A stretch of DNA of 64,000 bases from Cryptomeria japonica (lineage: Eukaryota > Streptophyta > Pinopsida > Cupressales > Cupressaceae): positions 406,672,889-406,736,888 of the forward strand of contig NC_081408.1 of assembly GCF_030272615.1 (NCBI RefSeq), written 5' to 3'. Every line of letters starts with the position of its first letter. The first letter of the stretch is position 1. The notes beneath the pieces were generated by a model. It was not told the origin of the DNA. It saw only the letters and a list, made by a program, of their open reading frames with translations, and searched no databases. This document shows positions 46,100 through 57,729 of this stretch, in pieces. A program made the translations under genes and the position numbers.

Positions 46100-46380
46100 A
46101 AGCATGAAATTTTGTATAGGTTACCATGCTTAGTTTCTTGTGGCAGGCACTAGAGCCTAATATTCGGTGAAGAGTAGATCTTTGAAAGTGCCATATAGGG
46201 CACTCTGATATAGATTAATTATATTTTGAATTGTAATGACAAGCATGAATTTTGTATAGATACTCATGCCCAGTAGATAGAACCAGGCATAGAGCTTGTC
46301 AGATGTCTAATAGTATATGAAGAATAGCAATCTAGTGGTGCCATATAAAGCATCCTAATATAGATAGCAAGCATGAACTA
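46100..46380 (+). repeat. Tandem duplication in the LINE-A 3' UTR
   Basis: AAGCATGAA starts units at 46100, 46241 and 46369. The first two units share TTTGTATAG, CATGC, GAGC..., a GTGAAGA/ATGAAGA word, TGCCATATA and GATATAGAT or AATATAGAT in order (141 and 128 bp). LINE-B has a single unit at 55,184-55,300. Confidence 0.65.
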
Positions 46381-46456
46381 CATTAGTGTAGTATTTTGTA
46401 AGACTTTTTTATTATTAATATAATATCGTTGTGGCTGTGAATTATCAAAAAAAAAA

Positions 46457-46690
46457 GGAGTATCTAATAAACTCTTTAAACTCACTCATTGATAATTTAA
46501 TATAAGAACAAATACAAAATATGATAATATACTAAACATGCATAATAAAATAATAAAATACCAATAATATAATAATATAATAAAAATAATATTACAATAT
46601 AATGACATAAATAAAAATAGTAATTATAATAATAAAATAATATAATAATAATATAAGATAATATAATAATAATAATATAATATTAATTAT
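46457..46690. repeat. AT-rich microsatellite between LINE-A and LINE-B
   Basis: Almost pure A/T with AATAATATA-type short repeats. A comparable AT stretch (26,215-26,300) precedes LINE-A. No coding content. Confidence 0.7.
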
Positions 46691-46729
46691 AATATAATAA
46701 ATTTGAAGAAGGCGTGCAAGGTACAACAA

Positions 46730-49700
46730 AGGTGAAATTATGCAAGTCAATCTTGGTGAACAATTCAGCGAAGACCTAGTCAATGACAAGGGCAGGCTGG
46801 CGCAAATTGTAGGAATGGAGTCCTTACTAGAGCAAAAATAATCCCAATTGGAAATCGACCTACCAATGCATTGGTTCAGTTAGTGAATGGAGGCCTTATG
46901 GAATCATCAAAGCAACATCTAGTAGGGAAGATCACAAATGCTTCATCAGTGAGGGTGAAAGGGATTGAGCCACAGAAGGAATTCCAAGAAGAGTCGAAGC
47001 AATAGAAGAGGCAGACTCATGATCTCAGGCATGGGAGGATTGGGAATAAAAAAAGTCCTACTCTCAAAAAGAATTGGGGATCTAGATATAATGGCAATAT
47101 CCCCAATAAATAAAGGACGAAATTCAACCCTCATATCTTTATTATTAGCTCTCAAAATAATAAACCTTATTTACCACCAGACATAAGATCCAAGATGATA
47201 TCGATATCTTCGTCCTATTAAATTGGTTGAAGGAACTAGAATACTAAGAGGGGGGTGAGTTAGTATTCACACAGATTCAGAAACCTTCTCTAAACTTAAA
47301 CCGTTTGCCAAAATATCAAACTCATCAATTATGGTCAACACACATAAAACAGCAAATGTGGAATAAACATGAAAACACAGCCACAAGAGAAACATCAAAA
47401 TTTATACGTGGAAAACCCAAATGGGAAAAACCACAGAGAGTGTTAAATATCAAGAGAATATAACTAGTTATATGGTGTTTTACAAAAGGGGTGGCTCACT
47501 GCTAGATTACACATATGGTTCACTACCGAAATGCTCGTTGCAAAGATACAAAATCGGCTTACTAACAGAATGCTCACTGCAATAGGTATGAATGAACTAA
47601 AAAGGATTTCATCTCCGAATGCATGAGATCAGTTTCAAGTTAAACTCAAATCACAATTCTCAAACCCTATAGAAGACCCGGTGAAAGATCTTTGTACAAC
47701 TATCCTCTACAGTAGATCCAGTGAAGGATTACTACAACACTATCTACACACTGATTCTGCACCAACTTCCTTCATTGTCCACAACTCATACTTCACACTC
47801 TACTTCTCTTCTATCTTCATTGCTAACCACTCACATACACACATACATTTTTGCAAACATCTCTATACATCACATACACCTATATATATTGGAGAACACA
47901 CATACCAGGATAATGTGTCGGCCTAGCTCAACACATTATCCAATAGAGCCTTAATGATAATCATGATAACCAAGTTCGCCTCTACAAGATTTATACATGC
48001 TTCCTTTTTCTTGATTCATTTACCGATGCATATATCTTAATTAATGGAACAAGGCAAGGTCATTTGGACCCAAAGATACTGACTCATTGTCACAAAAATC
48101 AAGCATAACATCTCCAAAACTCTAAAATGTAGACTCCACACATACCAAGGATACTAAAACACAAGACATGAAGAGATACACCTAACATAACCAAAATAGC
48201 TGATTCTGAAACACGTAACTATTACCAGGACCAATGTAAGCACAACTCATAATTCTAGAGATAGGGATCTTTCAAAAATCACTCCATCTTACTTCAGCAC
48301 ATCTCATAGCAATACCAAAAGGCACAACACATGCTCTGCACATACCGACTACATATGATGTCCAGTCCAAATAGGATAACTAGTTTGACATCAATGACAA
48401 CAATATTCACACAAGTCTAACACATCCTTCCTTCAACCGCACTAGGAGAATTTAAAGGATTGCAGACTATTTGTCAAATGGTCAGGCAAGGATCTTCTGA
48501 TGTAGAAGAAGTTGGAGTGGTTCAGGTCAACCTTTGAGGATTGAGTAAGTGTCAAATCCCTTGCTAAAGGTTTCTTTCTTCTAGAATGCATAAATCAAAA
48601 CCTAAAAAAGAAAATTTTATTTGGGGAGCCAATGTTCTTTAAGGGCTTTTTTTTACAAATCCTTCTCTGCACTGTCCAACCCACTTTCCATTATGGGTTA
48701 CCCTTGTTAATCTCCCATCTGAATACTAGAGTGTACAAATATTAGAAAATATTGGGAATTTCAAAGGAAGAGTGATTGGATTCGAAGAGGAGTTCTTCCT
48801 TGGAAAATCAAGGGCTGTTAAGATCTTGATTGAACTAGATATGAACTTCAGATATCTAGACAATTTGGAGATCCTAATAGAGAAGGGGAGATGGTTTCAA
48901 AAGATTGTAATCGAATCATCTGGGGGAAAATGCATTATTAGGAAAAGTTTCATCACCATCTACTCAATGAGCTTGGGAAATCTATAGATTACACCTTTGG
49001 GGCAGGTGGTAGATCAAGGGAAAATAATTTATCACTAGAAAATCAACATATGCTTAACCCCCCATGCCTAAACATATAAATCTTGCAATTCATGATAGAT
49101 GATAGTGCAAGTTCGATGCTAGATTTGCATAATCTTGATGGGAAGATGGTTAATAATAAGAATCAAGATAGGCCTCCATAAAATTATTCCCCAGGATTTG
49201 AAAATATAGTTCTTCCCCAAGTCTCTCGGTGCAAGACAAGTGAGCAGTCTCATCCCTCCCCCCCCAATGATAATAATAATGGCAAATTATCTTATAAGGA
49301 ATATGAACCCATGCAGAAAGTTCTAGGGTTAAAAGAATAGCTAAAACATCTGGTCCATGAGGTAGAGAACCTACAAGAAGAAATCAATAACAACCTTGAA
49401 ACAATTGCTCAATTGGATCAATCTGATGCTACAAAATGGATAAATAATCCATTATTTTCTAAGAATCAAAATAGTCATGGGGATTCTATAGAAAAATAAA
49501 TGGGAGTAAAGTCGATTGAGATGGAAGATCCTAAGGATGGAAACTTGGATGTAGATGAAATTGATATTGAAAGACAAGCCTTGATCCAAAAAATAATGGA
49601 GTTGGATAACATGGATGAAGAAGGCTTGGTTTATGTAGACCCACATGAATCTATTGAGGAGGATGCAGGCAAAACTGATCATGCACTAGGCTTCCAACAG

Positions 49701-49800
49701 GAAATGTCATCCAAGAAGGTGTCTGACTATGGAAAAGGGACCCCCAACAAAAGACGAAGGAAGTATTTTTTAGAGCTTCGGACAAAGGATCTGTAGGAAG
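46730..49800 (+). pseudogene. LINE-B ORF1, interrupted by an LTR
   Basis: The N-terminal Gln/Asn-rich part (46,740-47,190) parallels LINE-A. After the LTR (47228-48435) comes the DUF4283-like region: PLWVTLVNLPS-type sequence near 48,690, GFEEEFFLGKSRAVKILIEL and LEILIEKGRWFQKIVIESS at 48,772-48,987. The acidic C-terminus at 49,500-49,796 (MEDPKDGNLDVDEIDIERQA) parallels the LINE-A part after its own LTR. Several stops (for example near 48,731 and 49,339). Confidence 0.7.
47228..48435 (-). mobile_element. Solo LTR-like insertion nested in LINE-B ORF1
   Basis: It starts TGAAGGA and ends TCCTTCA (7-bp inverted ends). It contains AAGAGGGGGGTGAGTTAG near the left end and TACGTGGAAAACCC..GGGAAAAACCACAGAG (about 47,405-47,440), the same two blocks as the other copia-type LTRs here. 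Comparison with LINE-A brackets the insertion. No clean 5-bp target duplication: TTGGT lies on the left and ACCGC on the right, so one side has mutated or been deleted. Confidence 0.75.
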
Positions 49801-49863
49801 AAGGTCAAACAAAGATAATAGCCTTGCTACCTCAGGGGAAGGGAGACACCTTCCCCAAGAGAA

Positions 49864-52800
49864 ATGAAGCTCTTGTCATGGAATGTTAGGGGTCTGGTAG
49901 CCCCTAGCAAGTAGTTCTTGTTCAAGTGCAAGTGCCTCTCAATTAAGATTGGTTTATTATTACTCCAAGAAACAAAAATGATGTTGAAGAAATTGCTAAC
50001 TTTGCAAATAAATTAGGACCTTGGCATATGGATGTTGTCAATGCAGAAGGAGCCTCAAGAGGAATGGCCACATTATAGAGGATGAATGCAGTCAGCTTTC
50101 AACCATTGGTAACTAAAAGGCATTGGCAAGGAGGCTTGGTTAGATCCCTCAATAGCAATCTAAAGTTCATTCTCATTAATGTTTATGGTTCTACACCCAC
50201 TTTAAGGAAAAGAGAAGTAGGGACAAAGATTGAAGGGCTTCTGTCAATATTTGCAGTAAACATTTTTATTTTGCAAGGTGATTTCAATGCTATTTTGCAT
50301 TTTTTCTAAAAAAAGGGGTGGTTCTCAGTTGATGGGTCACTCTCAGATGGATTTTAGCGAACAGGTTAGTAAGAACAACTTACAAGAAACTGTGATTGGT
50401 AGGGGGAAGTTTACTTGGAACAATAAGAGATTGGGCTTCAACCAGATTGTTGACAAATTAGACAGGTTCTTCATCAAAGGGGATCTTTTTGCCTTCCCCA
50501 TTTGACTTCAAAGCGGTTGTTCAACCATGGTTAGGTCAGATCATTATCCAATCTTGCTGAAGATAATGGGAGATAAAAAATCCCACTAATGCCCATTTGA
50601 ATTTGAATTTATGTGGCTAAAACACAAAGATATTCTTGAAACTTTGTAGCAATGGTGGAGGGGGAAACAATTTTCAGGGTCCAATTTTTTTTGTCTAGTA
50701 TCCAATCTCAAATCCACCAAAAGCAAACTTCTGAAGTGGAATAGGAAGCACTTTAAGGATATTTTCTCAAAGAATCTCTGAATAGAGGATGATCTTTTAG
50801 CCTTAAGTGAGCATGTGCTTAGAGTTGGAATGGATCAGGAGAGCTTCATTTTGGAGAAAAATCTCTTGAGGAAATATTTTGGAGGTAGAAATCCAAGGAG
50901 TCCTAGCTAGAGGATGGTGACAAAAACTCCAAGTTCTTCCACAACACATTCAAACATAGGAGAGAAATAAACAAAATCACCCAAATTTGCAAAGAAGATA
51001 ATTTAGTGATAAAGGATCCCAACCCGATTTCTGAAAGCACAATAGCCTAATTTAGAGGTATTCTCAATAACTTGCAAGGTTTAGATTTGGAGAGCTAGAG
51101 AAAATGTCTTCAATTCATCCCCAAGCTTTCTAAATGAGTGGATAATAAGGGATTAAGTAGAAGAAACCCTAACTCGATTTCAAATGGATAAAGCACCAGG
51201 TCCAGATGGGTTTCCAGCTAGCTTTTACCAAAAATGTTGGGATATCATAGGTAATGATGTGGTGGAATCCTTAATAGTAGCTCAAAAGGCTGGCAAATTC
51301 TTGAAGGAAAATAATCATACCTACCTAGTCCAAATTCCCAAAAAATAGAATGCATCAAAATGGGAAGACTTTAGGCTCTATGCAACATGATATACAAATT
51401 ACTAGCCAAAGTGATGGCCAATAGACTAAAAAAGGTCCTCCCTAGCATTATATCAGATGAACAAACTAGTTTTGTTCCTAGGAGGTTAATTCTGGATGGC
51501 ATTATTTTGGTGTAGGAGGCTATTCACTCTATTCAAAATAAAAAGAAGCCTAGCATGATTATTAAAGTAGATATCAAAAAGGCCTATGATAAAGTTGATT
51601 GGCTTTTCTTATGCAAGTGCATGGAGGCTTTTGGTTTTAGCAAGAGATGGACAAACTGGATCTTCTTCTACATTTCAACTTCATGATTCTCTGTGATAGT
51701 TAATGGTACTCCAAAAGGTTCTTTTGAATCCTCAAGGGGTTTGAGACAAGGGGACCCATTATCACCTTTCTTATTCATAACCATGGAAAAGGCTCTAGGG
51801 AGAAGCATTTGGAGTCAAAAAAATTGGGGAAGTTTGTAGACATTACAATCACTAGTGGGGTGGATGCTTGCACTCATCAACAACTTATACATGACACCCT
51901 ATTGATGGGGAGGGGTAGGAAAAATAAGGCTCAGGAACTCAAAATGATCCTCATTCAATATGAAAAGGCTTCAGGCCAAGAGGTGAGCAATGAGAAATCT
52001 AAGATATTGTTCTTCAATGTGGATCTAAGAAAGGAAGTTGAGATTGCCACTCAATTGAGGTTCAAAATTGCTAAGCTTCGATGTTCATATCTATGAATTC
52101 CCTTATATAGAGGCCTCCGACACTCCAAATTATGGGAACCGATGAATGAAAAATTAGAAAGGAGGCTATCCTCATGGAAAGGCAAATGTCTCTCTTAGGC
52201 AGGGAGAATGGTGATGCTAAAGTCAGTTTTATTTGCCATGCCAATATACATGTTATCTTGTCTTTCCCTTCCGGTTGAGGCTAATAAAAAATCACCCAAA
52301 TCATGAGGAATTTCTACTGGCAAGGAGTTTTAGAAAAGAAGAAAATTTCTTTGACTTCTTGGGAGAAGCTATGCAGATCTAGGCACAATGAGGGCACATG
52401 CCTCAGGAACTTGATTTAGCAAAGAAAGGCCCTAGGTGAAAAGTTGGCATGGAAAATATATTCTCAACAATTCTCAAATGGGTCAAGGTTATTCAATCCA
52501 AGTATCTAAATTCTGATAGTAGTGAAGAAATTTTCAGAGTGGAAAATCCTCCCAAAGGATCCAGGATTTGGAACTTTATCCTAGATAGCAGGAAAGTACT
52601 TATGGGGCATATATCATGGGACATTTTTTATGGTAAGTCAAATCTCTTCTGTGAAGACTCCTAGGGAGGTTTCCCCCCAATTGACAACATAATGGATACC
52701 AAGGCATTCAAGGACTTCTTTGTTCAAAATTGGGGCAAATATCTTTGCTATTAAGTAGTAATGGATGAGGCCCAATCATCCCTGGGGTGGAAATAGAAGG

Positions 52801-54025
52801 ATTTCTTATAGCACATGGGTTGATTAGGTGAGGCTGAAATATATTCTCCCAGTTAAATCTGTGATCTTTCATGAAGGTTGTGATAGGGTTAGTTAGACCA
52901 AATCAAAAAATGGTCAATAAAATTCTAGGGATGAATTTCAGGTGATCTACAAAGAAGTTGTGTTGAGAAGGGATGATCTTCCTATTATTCTCTACTGGTA
53001 CAAATTATTCCTAACAAAGGTTGGTACTTTCTCTTGGGTAGCCATCCAAGGTAGGATCATAACTTCAAACAATTTCAAGAAAATTGGTTTCTTAGGCTCT
53101 TCAAGATGTGCTCTATGTAGAATGGATGAAGAAAATATTGATCACTTAATTCTTACATGTTCTTTTGTAGAATCTTGTTGGATGTGGCTTCTCAACAAGC
53201 TATAATGGTTAACAACAATAACCTTGAGCATTTTGCAATGGTTCAGAGGGTGGCAACTTATCAAAAAATTCAGTCTATTTGGCAATCTCTGGATTTTCAG
53301 CCCTTCTATCATGATTTGGGAATTGTGGAAAGAGAGAAATAGAAGAATATTCAAAGATGAAGAGATGGAAGTAGACAGACTCCTCAAAAAAATTGAGGCT
53401 AACATTGTTAAAGTAGTGAATAGCATAAATTCTAAATTTGTTAGGAAAGAGTGCAAGTTCTCGAAATGGGACAATCTTATGAGAAATAATTGGCAAGACC
53501 TTAGAATTCCTTTGTTCTTTGACAAAGGCAATGAAGATAATGATGAGAAAATAAGGAATTGTTCATGGTCTGGGCCTAAGAGAGGGTGGTATAAGCTCAA
53601 TTTCGATGGAGCTTCCCATAGAAATCTAGGAATGTCAGGTGTAGGATGTGTAATTCACTCATGGGAAGGCCAAATTATTGCCTACAGAGCAGTATGCTTG
53701 GTTCATGCAACAAATAATTTAGTAGATTTCCATGGCTTTATTGAAGGCCTAATGTTATGCAGATCCTTAAGTATCTCAAATGTGGAAATTGAGGGCAATT
53801 TGGAAATCATTATTAATGCCATAATAACAAGATACACCCAATTAGAAATTAAAAATCATCTTAGATTGTGCCTTGGCATTATTGGATTCAATTCAAAACT
53901 ACATGATCAACCACATATATAGGAAAGAAAATGGGCTTGCGGATAGGCTAGCCAATCAGGGTGTAGATGGAGAACATATTGATGTTCATAACCTATCAAC
54001 CACCTCAACATGTGATCCTCATTAG
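49864..54025 (+). pseudogene. LINE-B ORF2: endonuclease, reverse transcriptase, RNase H (broken)
   Basis: Starts MKLLSWNVRGL (APE endonuclease), then LLLQE, FILQGDFNAILHF and a GQIIIQSC-frame SDHYP region near 50,540. RT part: KAPGPDGFPASFYQKCWDII (51,190-51,245), [26 protein letters not shown], then HQQLIHDTLLMG at 51,880-51,905, where LINE-A has FADD; two catalytic residues are therefore altered. The zinc-binding C-terminus is CALCRMDEENIDHLILTCSF (53,108-53,165). RNase H: WYKLNFDGASHRNLGMSG and IEGLMLCRSLSISNVEIEG (53,580-53,800), followed by a frameshift near 53,870. Many stops. Non-functional. Confidence 0.87.
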
Positions 54026-54352
54026 TCAAAATTCAATATGAATTACTAAATCTTTCATCATGACTATGTTGGGATTGATATGAAAACCTCATTAAATAAG
54101 GTGTACTTGATAATCATTTCCCAATGAAGCCAAAGAATCAAGAAATGCAGGAAAATTTAATTCATCCCAAAGTTGGCATGATTTTTTAAATTTGGAAACT
54201 TTGCAAGAGATTTTACATGTGTGAGTCTGCCTCAATACCGCTTCCATCATTGTGAGGTGAAGTCATGTGAGACTTGTAGCTTTTAAAGCCATCTTGTGCT
54301 AGAAGTTTCATATCAGTTTCTGGTTAAGCTCTAACCTCACTTGGCTTTATCA

Positions 54353-55151
54353 ATGGAGTCCACTTTGCACTTGCTCTCAAAGAAAGGCAAATGTCATTTC
54401 TCAGAGCTATCAAGGACAAAGGGTAGGCAAAAATTCTCGAGTCGAAGGATGATTTGGTTAATTGAGTTGTGAAGCATATTCTAGGGGAGCATTTCATTAA
54501 AGATTAGCACCACTATCAGGTGAACACAAACATTCCTATGATGTTCATATCCATCCTTTTGGTGATGGGATTGCCAAAATTATCAACAAGATTTCTCTAT
54601 CGTGCTATGTTTCGAAAGGAGATTCTATGTGATTTTAATTTGGCCATGGATAATGTAGATGAGGAGATGATGGCTCCATACCTTCTGGATTATGTGGTTA
54701 GGGATAGGCCGAGAGACATGGGTGTGAACAGGGAGTAGATTTTTTTTAAAGGCCCATCCTCATTCTCAAGGATAGGATGACTTTTGAAGAAAGGAAACCC
54801 AGTATTGCAAGAATTATTGGATTTTTGCATATGTGGCTTGGCCAAAAGGTGACTCCGGGTGGGGATTGGTGGAAGTATTATATGATTGCAGAAGGGTATG
54901 TGTCATTGACACCTGATATGGAAGTTGATAGAGAGGATGAGGTGGTGGTTGATGCTCCGCAGAGCCAGGTGAAGAGGACGCATGACCGCTCTGGTCTGAG
55001 TGAACTTTAGAAGGAGGTGATTAGTGCAGCCAAATAGCCCCTCCCTCCTCATGGGGATTGTGTCTTTGTGGACCAGAGTTTTCTGAAGGAGAAGAGAAAA
55101 GGCAAGAAACGAGGGTCTGCACCGAGTGGCTCTTCTTTTGATAAGGGCTAA
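54353..55151 (+). pseudogene. LINE-B ORF3, unknown family
   Basis: Same length class (about 265 codons), start context and stop as LINE-A ORF3. Preserved pieces: MESTLHLLSKK (start), HYQVNTNIPMMFISILLVMG, DFNLAMDNVDEEM, FEERKPSIARIIGFLHMWLG, TPGGDWWKYYMIAEGYVSLT, PLPPHGDCVFVDQ and the basic tail KEKRKGKKRGSAPSGSS ending at 55151. Frameshifts near 54,400 and 54,740 and stops near 55,008 and 55,036 break it. It begins about 330 bp after the RNase H end. A Trp/Gly-rich core and a Lys-rich end suggest nucleic-acid binding, but that is speculation. Confidence 0.6.
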
Positions 55152-55479
55152 GTTTATATAAGTTTATTGAAATCTGTAGCATGTAAGGCATGAATTTTGT
55201 ATATCTGATCACGCTTATTAGTTTTCAAAAGGATTAAGAGCCTATTAATAGTTGATAGTAAATATCTGGTAATGCCATATAGGGTATTTTGATACAGATA
55301 GTATACTAGATCTGCATCTGCAGAATTTTGTAAAACTTTTTTATATTAATATAATACCGCTTCGATCATGGATTATCATATATATATAACATAATAAATT
55401 TTAAAAATATGAGAATATATAAAAAATTAAAAAAAGAAAGAATATAAAAATATAGAAATGTTATTTTATTATTTTTTTC

Positions 55480-55880
55480 GATCGATAATTGATGATTTGT
55501 ATTAATATTCAAAAAATTACATATTTCAAAAAGGTTACCGTAGTTCAAATAGTTCATATAGCCACATAAGATCCCCATTTACAAGAATCCTCCTATGCAT
55601 ATAAACAACTTTCAACTAACCCCCCAAGACTAATTAACTTAGATATACAAAAATTTGCAAAAAAACCAGACTATGATCCACTAGCAACAACCAACTCCTT
55701 GCCTTTTCCTTCCTCGCCTTTGGAGCCCTCCTACTAATCTTCATTGTCATCTTGATCTTTGTGGGCTTCCGGTGGAAAGCCAATCCACAGTGATCGGCTT
55801 CGCAGTTGCTTCTTTGATCCTCTAGGACACCCTCGCTTCCTTCTCATGGAGGATCCTGAACTAGAGTCTTCAATGTTATT
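55480..55880 (-). mobile_element. LINE-C: 5'-truncated LINE 3' end
   Basis: On the minus strand a coding stretch near 55,850-55,690 reads RRKRGCPRGSKKQLRSRS and ends in a Lys/Gly-rich tail and stops. An untranslated part follows and the element ends TTGAATATTAATACAAATCATC..ATCGATCGAAAAAAA (55,470-55,510). The tail structure is that of a plant LINE. The RGCPRGSK motif is one residue from an AT-hook (RGRP). Confidence 0.5.
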
Positions 55881-55959
55881 TTATTATTATTAATATTGCA
55901 TTAATATTATATTATCTTATATTAATATTATATTATTCATAGTATTATATTAATATTGG

Positions 55960-56218
55960 CTTGTTAATGGGCCTTCTCGGGTTGATCAGGCTTTGTGTGG
56001 TACTAATGGCACTTTGAAAGGGAATTTGAGACCACCTAGAGTTGGTTTTGTAGCATGAGATTCAAATGGTGAAATGGTGGCTTTTGGGGCGAAAAAACTA
56101 CCAAATGGAACAAATGATGAAGCAAAAGCCCAAGTTGCACTTTTAGCAATTAAAATGGAAAAAAATTAAAGGTAAAATGTCTTCACTTGGAAGGAGATTC
56201 ATTAATTATCATAAATTC
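55960..56218 (+). pseudogene. LINE RNase H fragment
   Basis: The frame reads ...GFVA, a stop, then DSNGEMVAFGAKKLPNGTND, EAKAQVALLAIKMEKN and HLEGDSLIIINSLP. This matches the plant LINE C-terminal RNase H (the family pattern G.V.RDS.G..V..F......TNNEAEA.A...G). It is cut at 56,218, where CT-rich DNA begins, and its 5' end merges into AT-rich sequence near 55,950. Confidence 0.7.
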
Positions 56219-56993
<775 letters not shown>

Positions 56994-57230
56994 CAAACAT
57001 AACATGAACCTAATGGAACTTGATTATCTTCCTACTTCAAAGGTTTTATTTTAGTTATGATTGGATCCTTGTTAGGGGATGCAAAAATGAATGTAAAGCT
57101 ATCATTTCTCCATTGAAACCCTTGTTGTACAAACAACATCATTTTATAAACTAATTGATCTCATGTACTACACAAAATTATGCAAAAAATAGAACCAATT
57201 TTTCCCTAATTGACCTTCTACACCTCTTTG
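56994..57230. other. Unassigned
   Basis: Non-repetitive sequence between the CT tract and the AT-rich inverted repeat. No ORF or motif. Confidence 0.4.
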
Positions 57231-57259
57231 GCATACCCATTGCACACCAAGATGCAATT

Positions 57260-57585
57260 GCTAGTTTATTTATATTATACTTTCTTTATTTTTTAAATAT
57301 ATTTAATTTATATTATATTTTTTATTTTTTAATATATATTTAATTTATATTATATTTTTTATTTTCTTAATATATTTTATTTATAATATAAATAAATAAT
57401 ATGATATAATATAAATAAATTATATTAAAAAATAAAAAATATAATATAAATTAAATATATTAAAAAAATTAAATATATTAAAAAATATAATATATATAAA
57501 ATACATTAAAAACTAAAAAATATAATATAAACTAAATATATTTTGAAAAAAGAAAGTATAATATAAATAAAATATATTAAAAAAA
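57260..57585. repeat. AT-rich inverted repeat
   Basis: The left half is built from TAATTTATATTATATTTTTTA units (57,264-57,385), the right half from their complement (AAAAAATATAATATAAATTA, 57,425-57,580), centred near 57,395. Within each half the unit recurs about every 45-55 bp. A cruciform or long hairpin is possible; composition alone could produce part of this. Confidence 0.7.
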
Positions 57586-57720
57586 TGGGGATGATCCCAC
57601 AACGCAGCGGTTAGCTATGAACCTCCTACATGGGAGGTCTTGAGTTTGAGTCTACTCAATTGGTTCTTAGCTCCAAGGAAAAGCTGAAAAATACTGCTTC
57701 AACTGTGACTTATCAAAAAA
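57586..57720 (+). mobile_element. tRNA-derived SINE
   Basis: About 130 bp: GGGGATGATCCCACAAC, A-box-like GCAGCGGTTAGC (57604-57615), a CCTCCTACATGGGAGG stem, B-box-like GAGTTTGAGTCT (57642-57653), a non-tRNA 3' part, and an end TTATCAAAAAATATATA. It is surrounded by the AT-rich repeat (AATATATTAAAAAAA on the left, AAAAAATATATATATT on the right), into which it probably inserted. Confidence 0.7.
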
Positions 57721-57729
57721 TATATATAT

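Larger units (their letters stand above)
26305..46456 (+). mobile_element. LINE-A: L1-type plant LINE, split by a solo LTR and a gypsy element
   Basis: Homologous along its length to LINE-B (46,691-55,380). Both begin next to an AT-rich microsatellite at a shared TTTGAA word and end in ATTATCA plus A-rich sequence. Order: ORF1 with a DUF4283-like region, ORF2 with an APE-type endonuclease, RT, zinc-binding C-terminus and RNase H, then a third ORF and 3' UTR. Excluding the nested solo LTR (27922-29282) and gypsy element (34467-46014) the LINE is about 7.2 kb, longer than most plant L1s because of the extra ORF. It has many stops and lacks part of RT. Confidence 0.85.
46691..55380 (+). mobile_element. 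LINE-B: second copy of the LINE-A family
   Basis: Same strand and same order as LINE-A: ORF1 (with a different LTR inserted), endonuclease-RT-RNase H ORF2, ORF3 and a 3' end in ATTATTAATATAATAC..GATTATCATATATATA. Without the LTR it is about 7.5 kb. It retains the RT region deleted in LINE-A but has a changed RT active site. Identity to LINE-A is perhaps 80 percent by eye, so the two are separate old insertions or a diverged duplication. Confidence 0.85.

Noticed and set aside
26305-46456. Treating the 26.3-34.5 kb and 46.0-46.5 kb pieces as two separate LINEs
   Set aside because: They are one LINE split by the gypsy element: GAAGG duplications flank the gypsy LTRs, and the two pieces join in register when compared with LINE-B.
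57586-57720. A functional tRNA gene
   Set aside because: A- and B-box-like sequences are present but no cloverleaf with an acceptor stem and anticodon arm can be drawn, and a 3' non-tRNA part follows.
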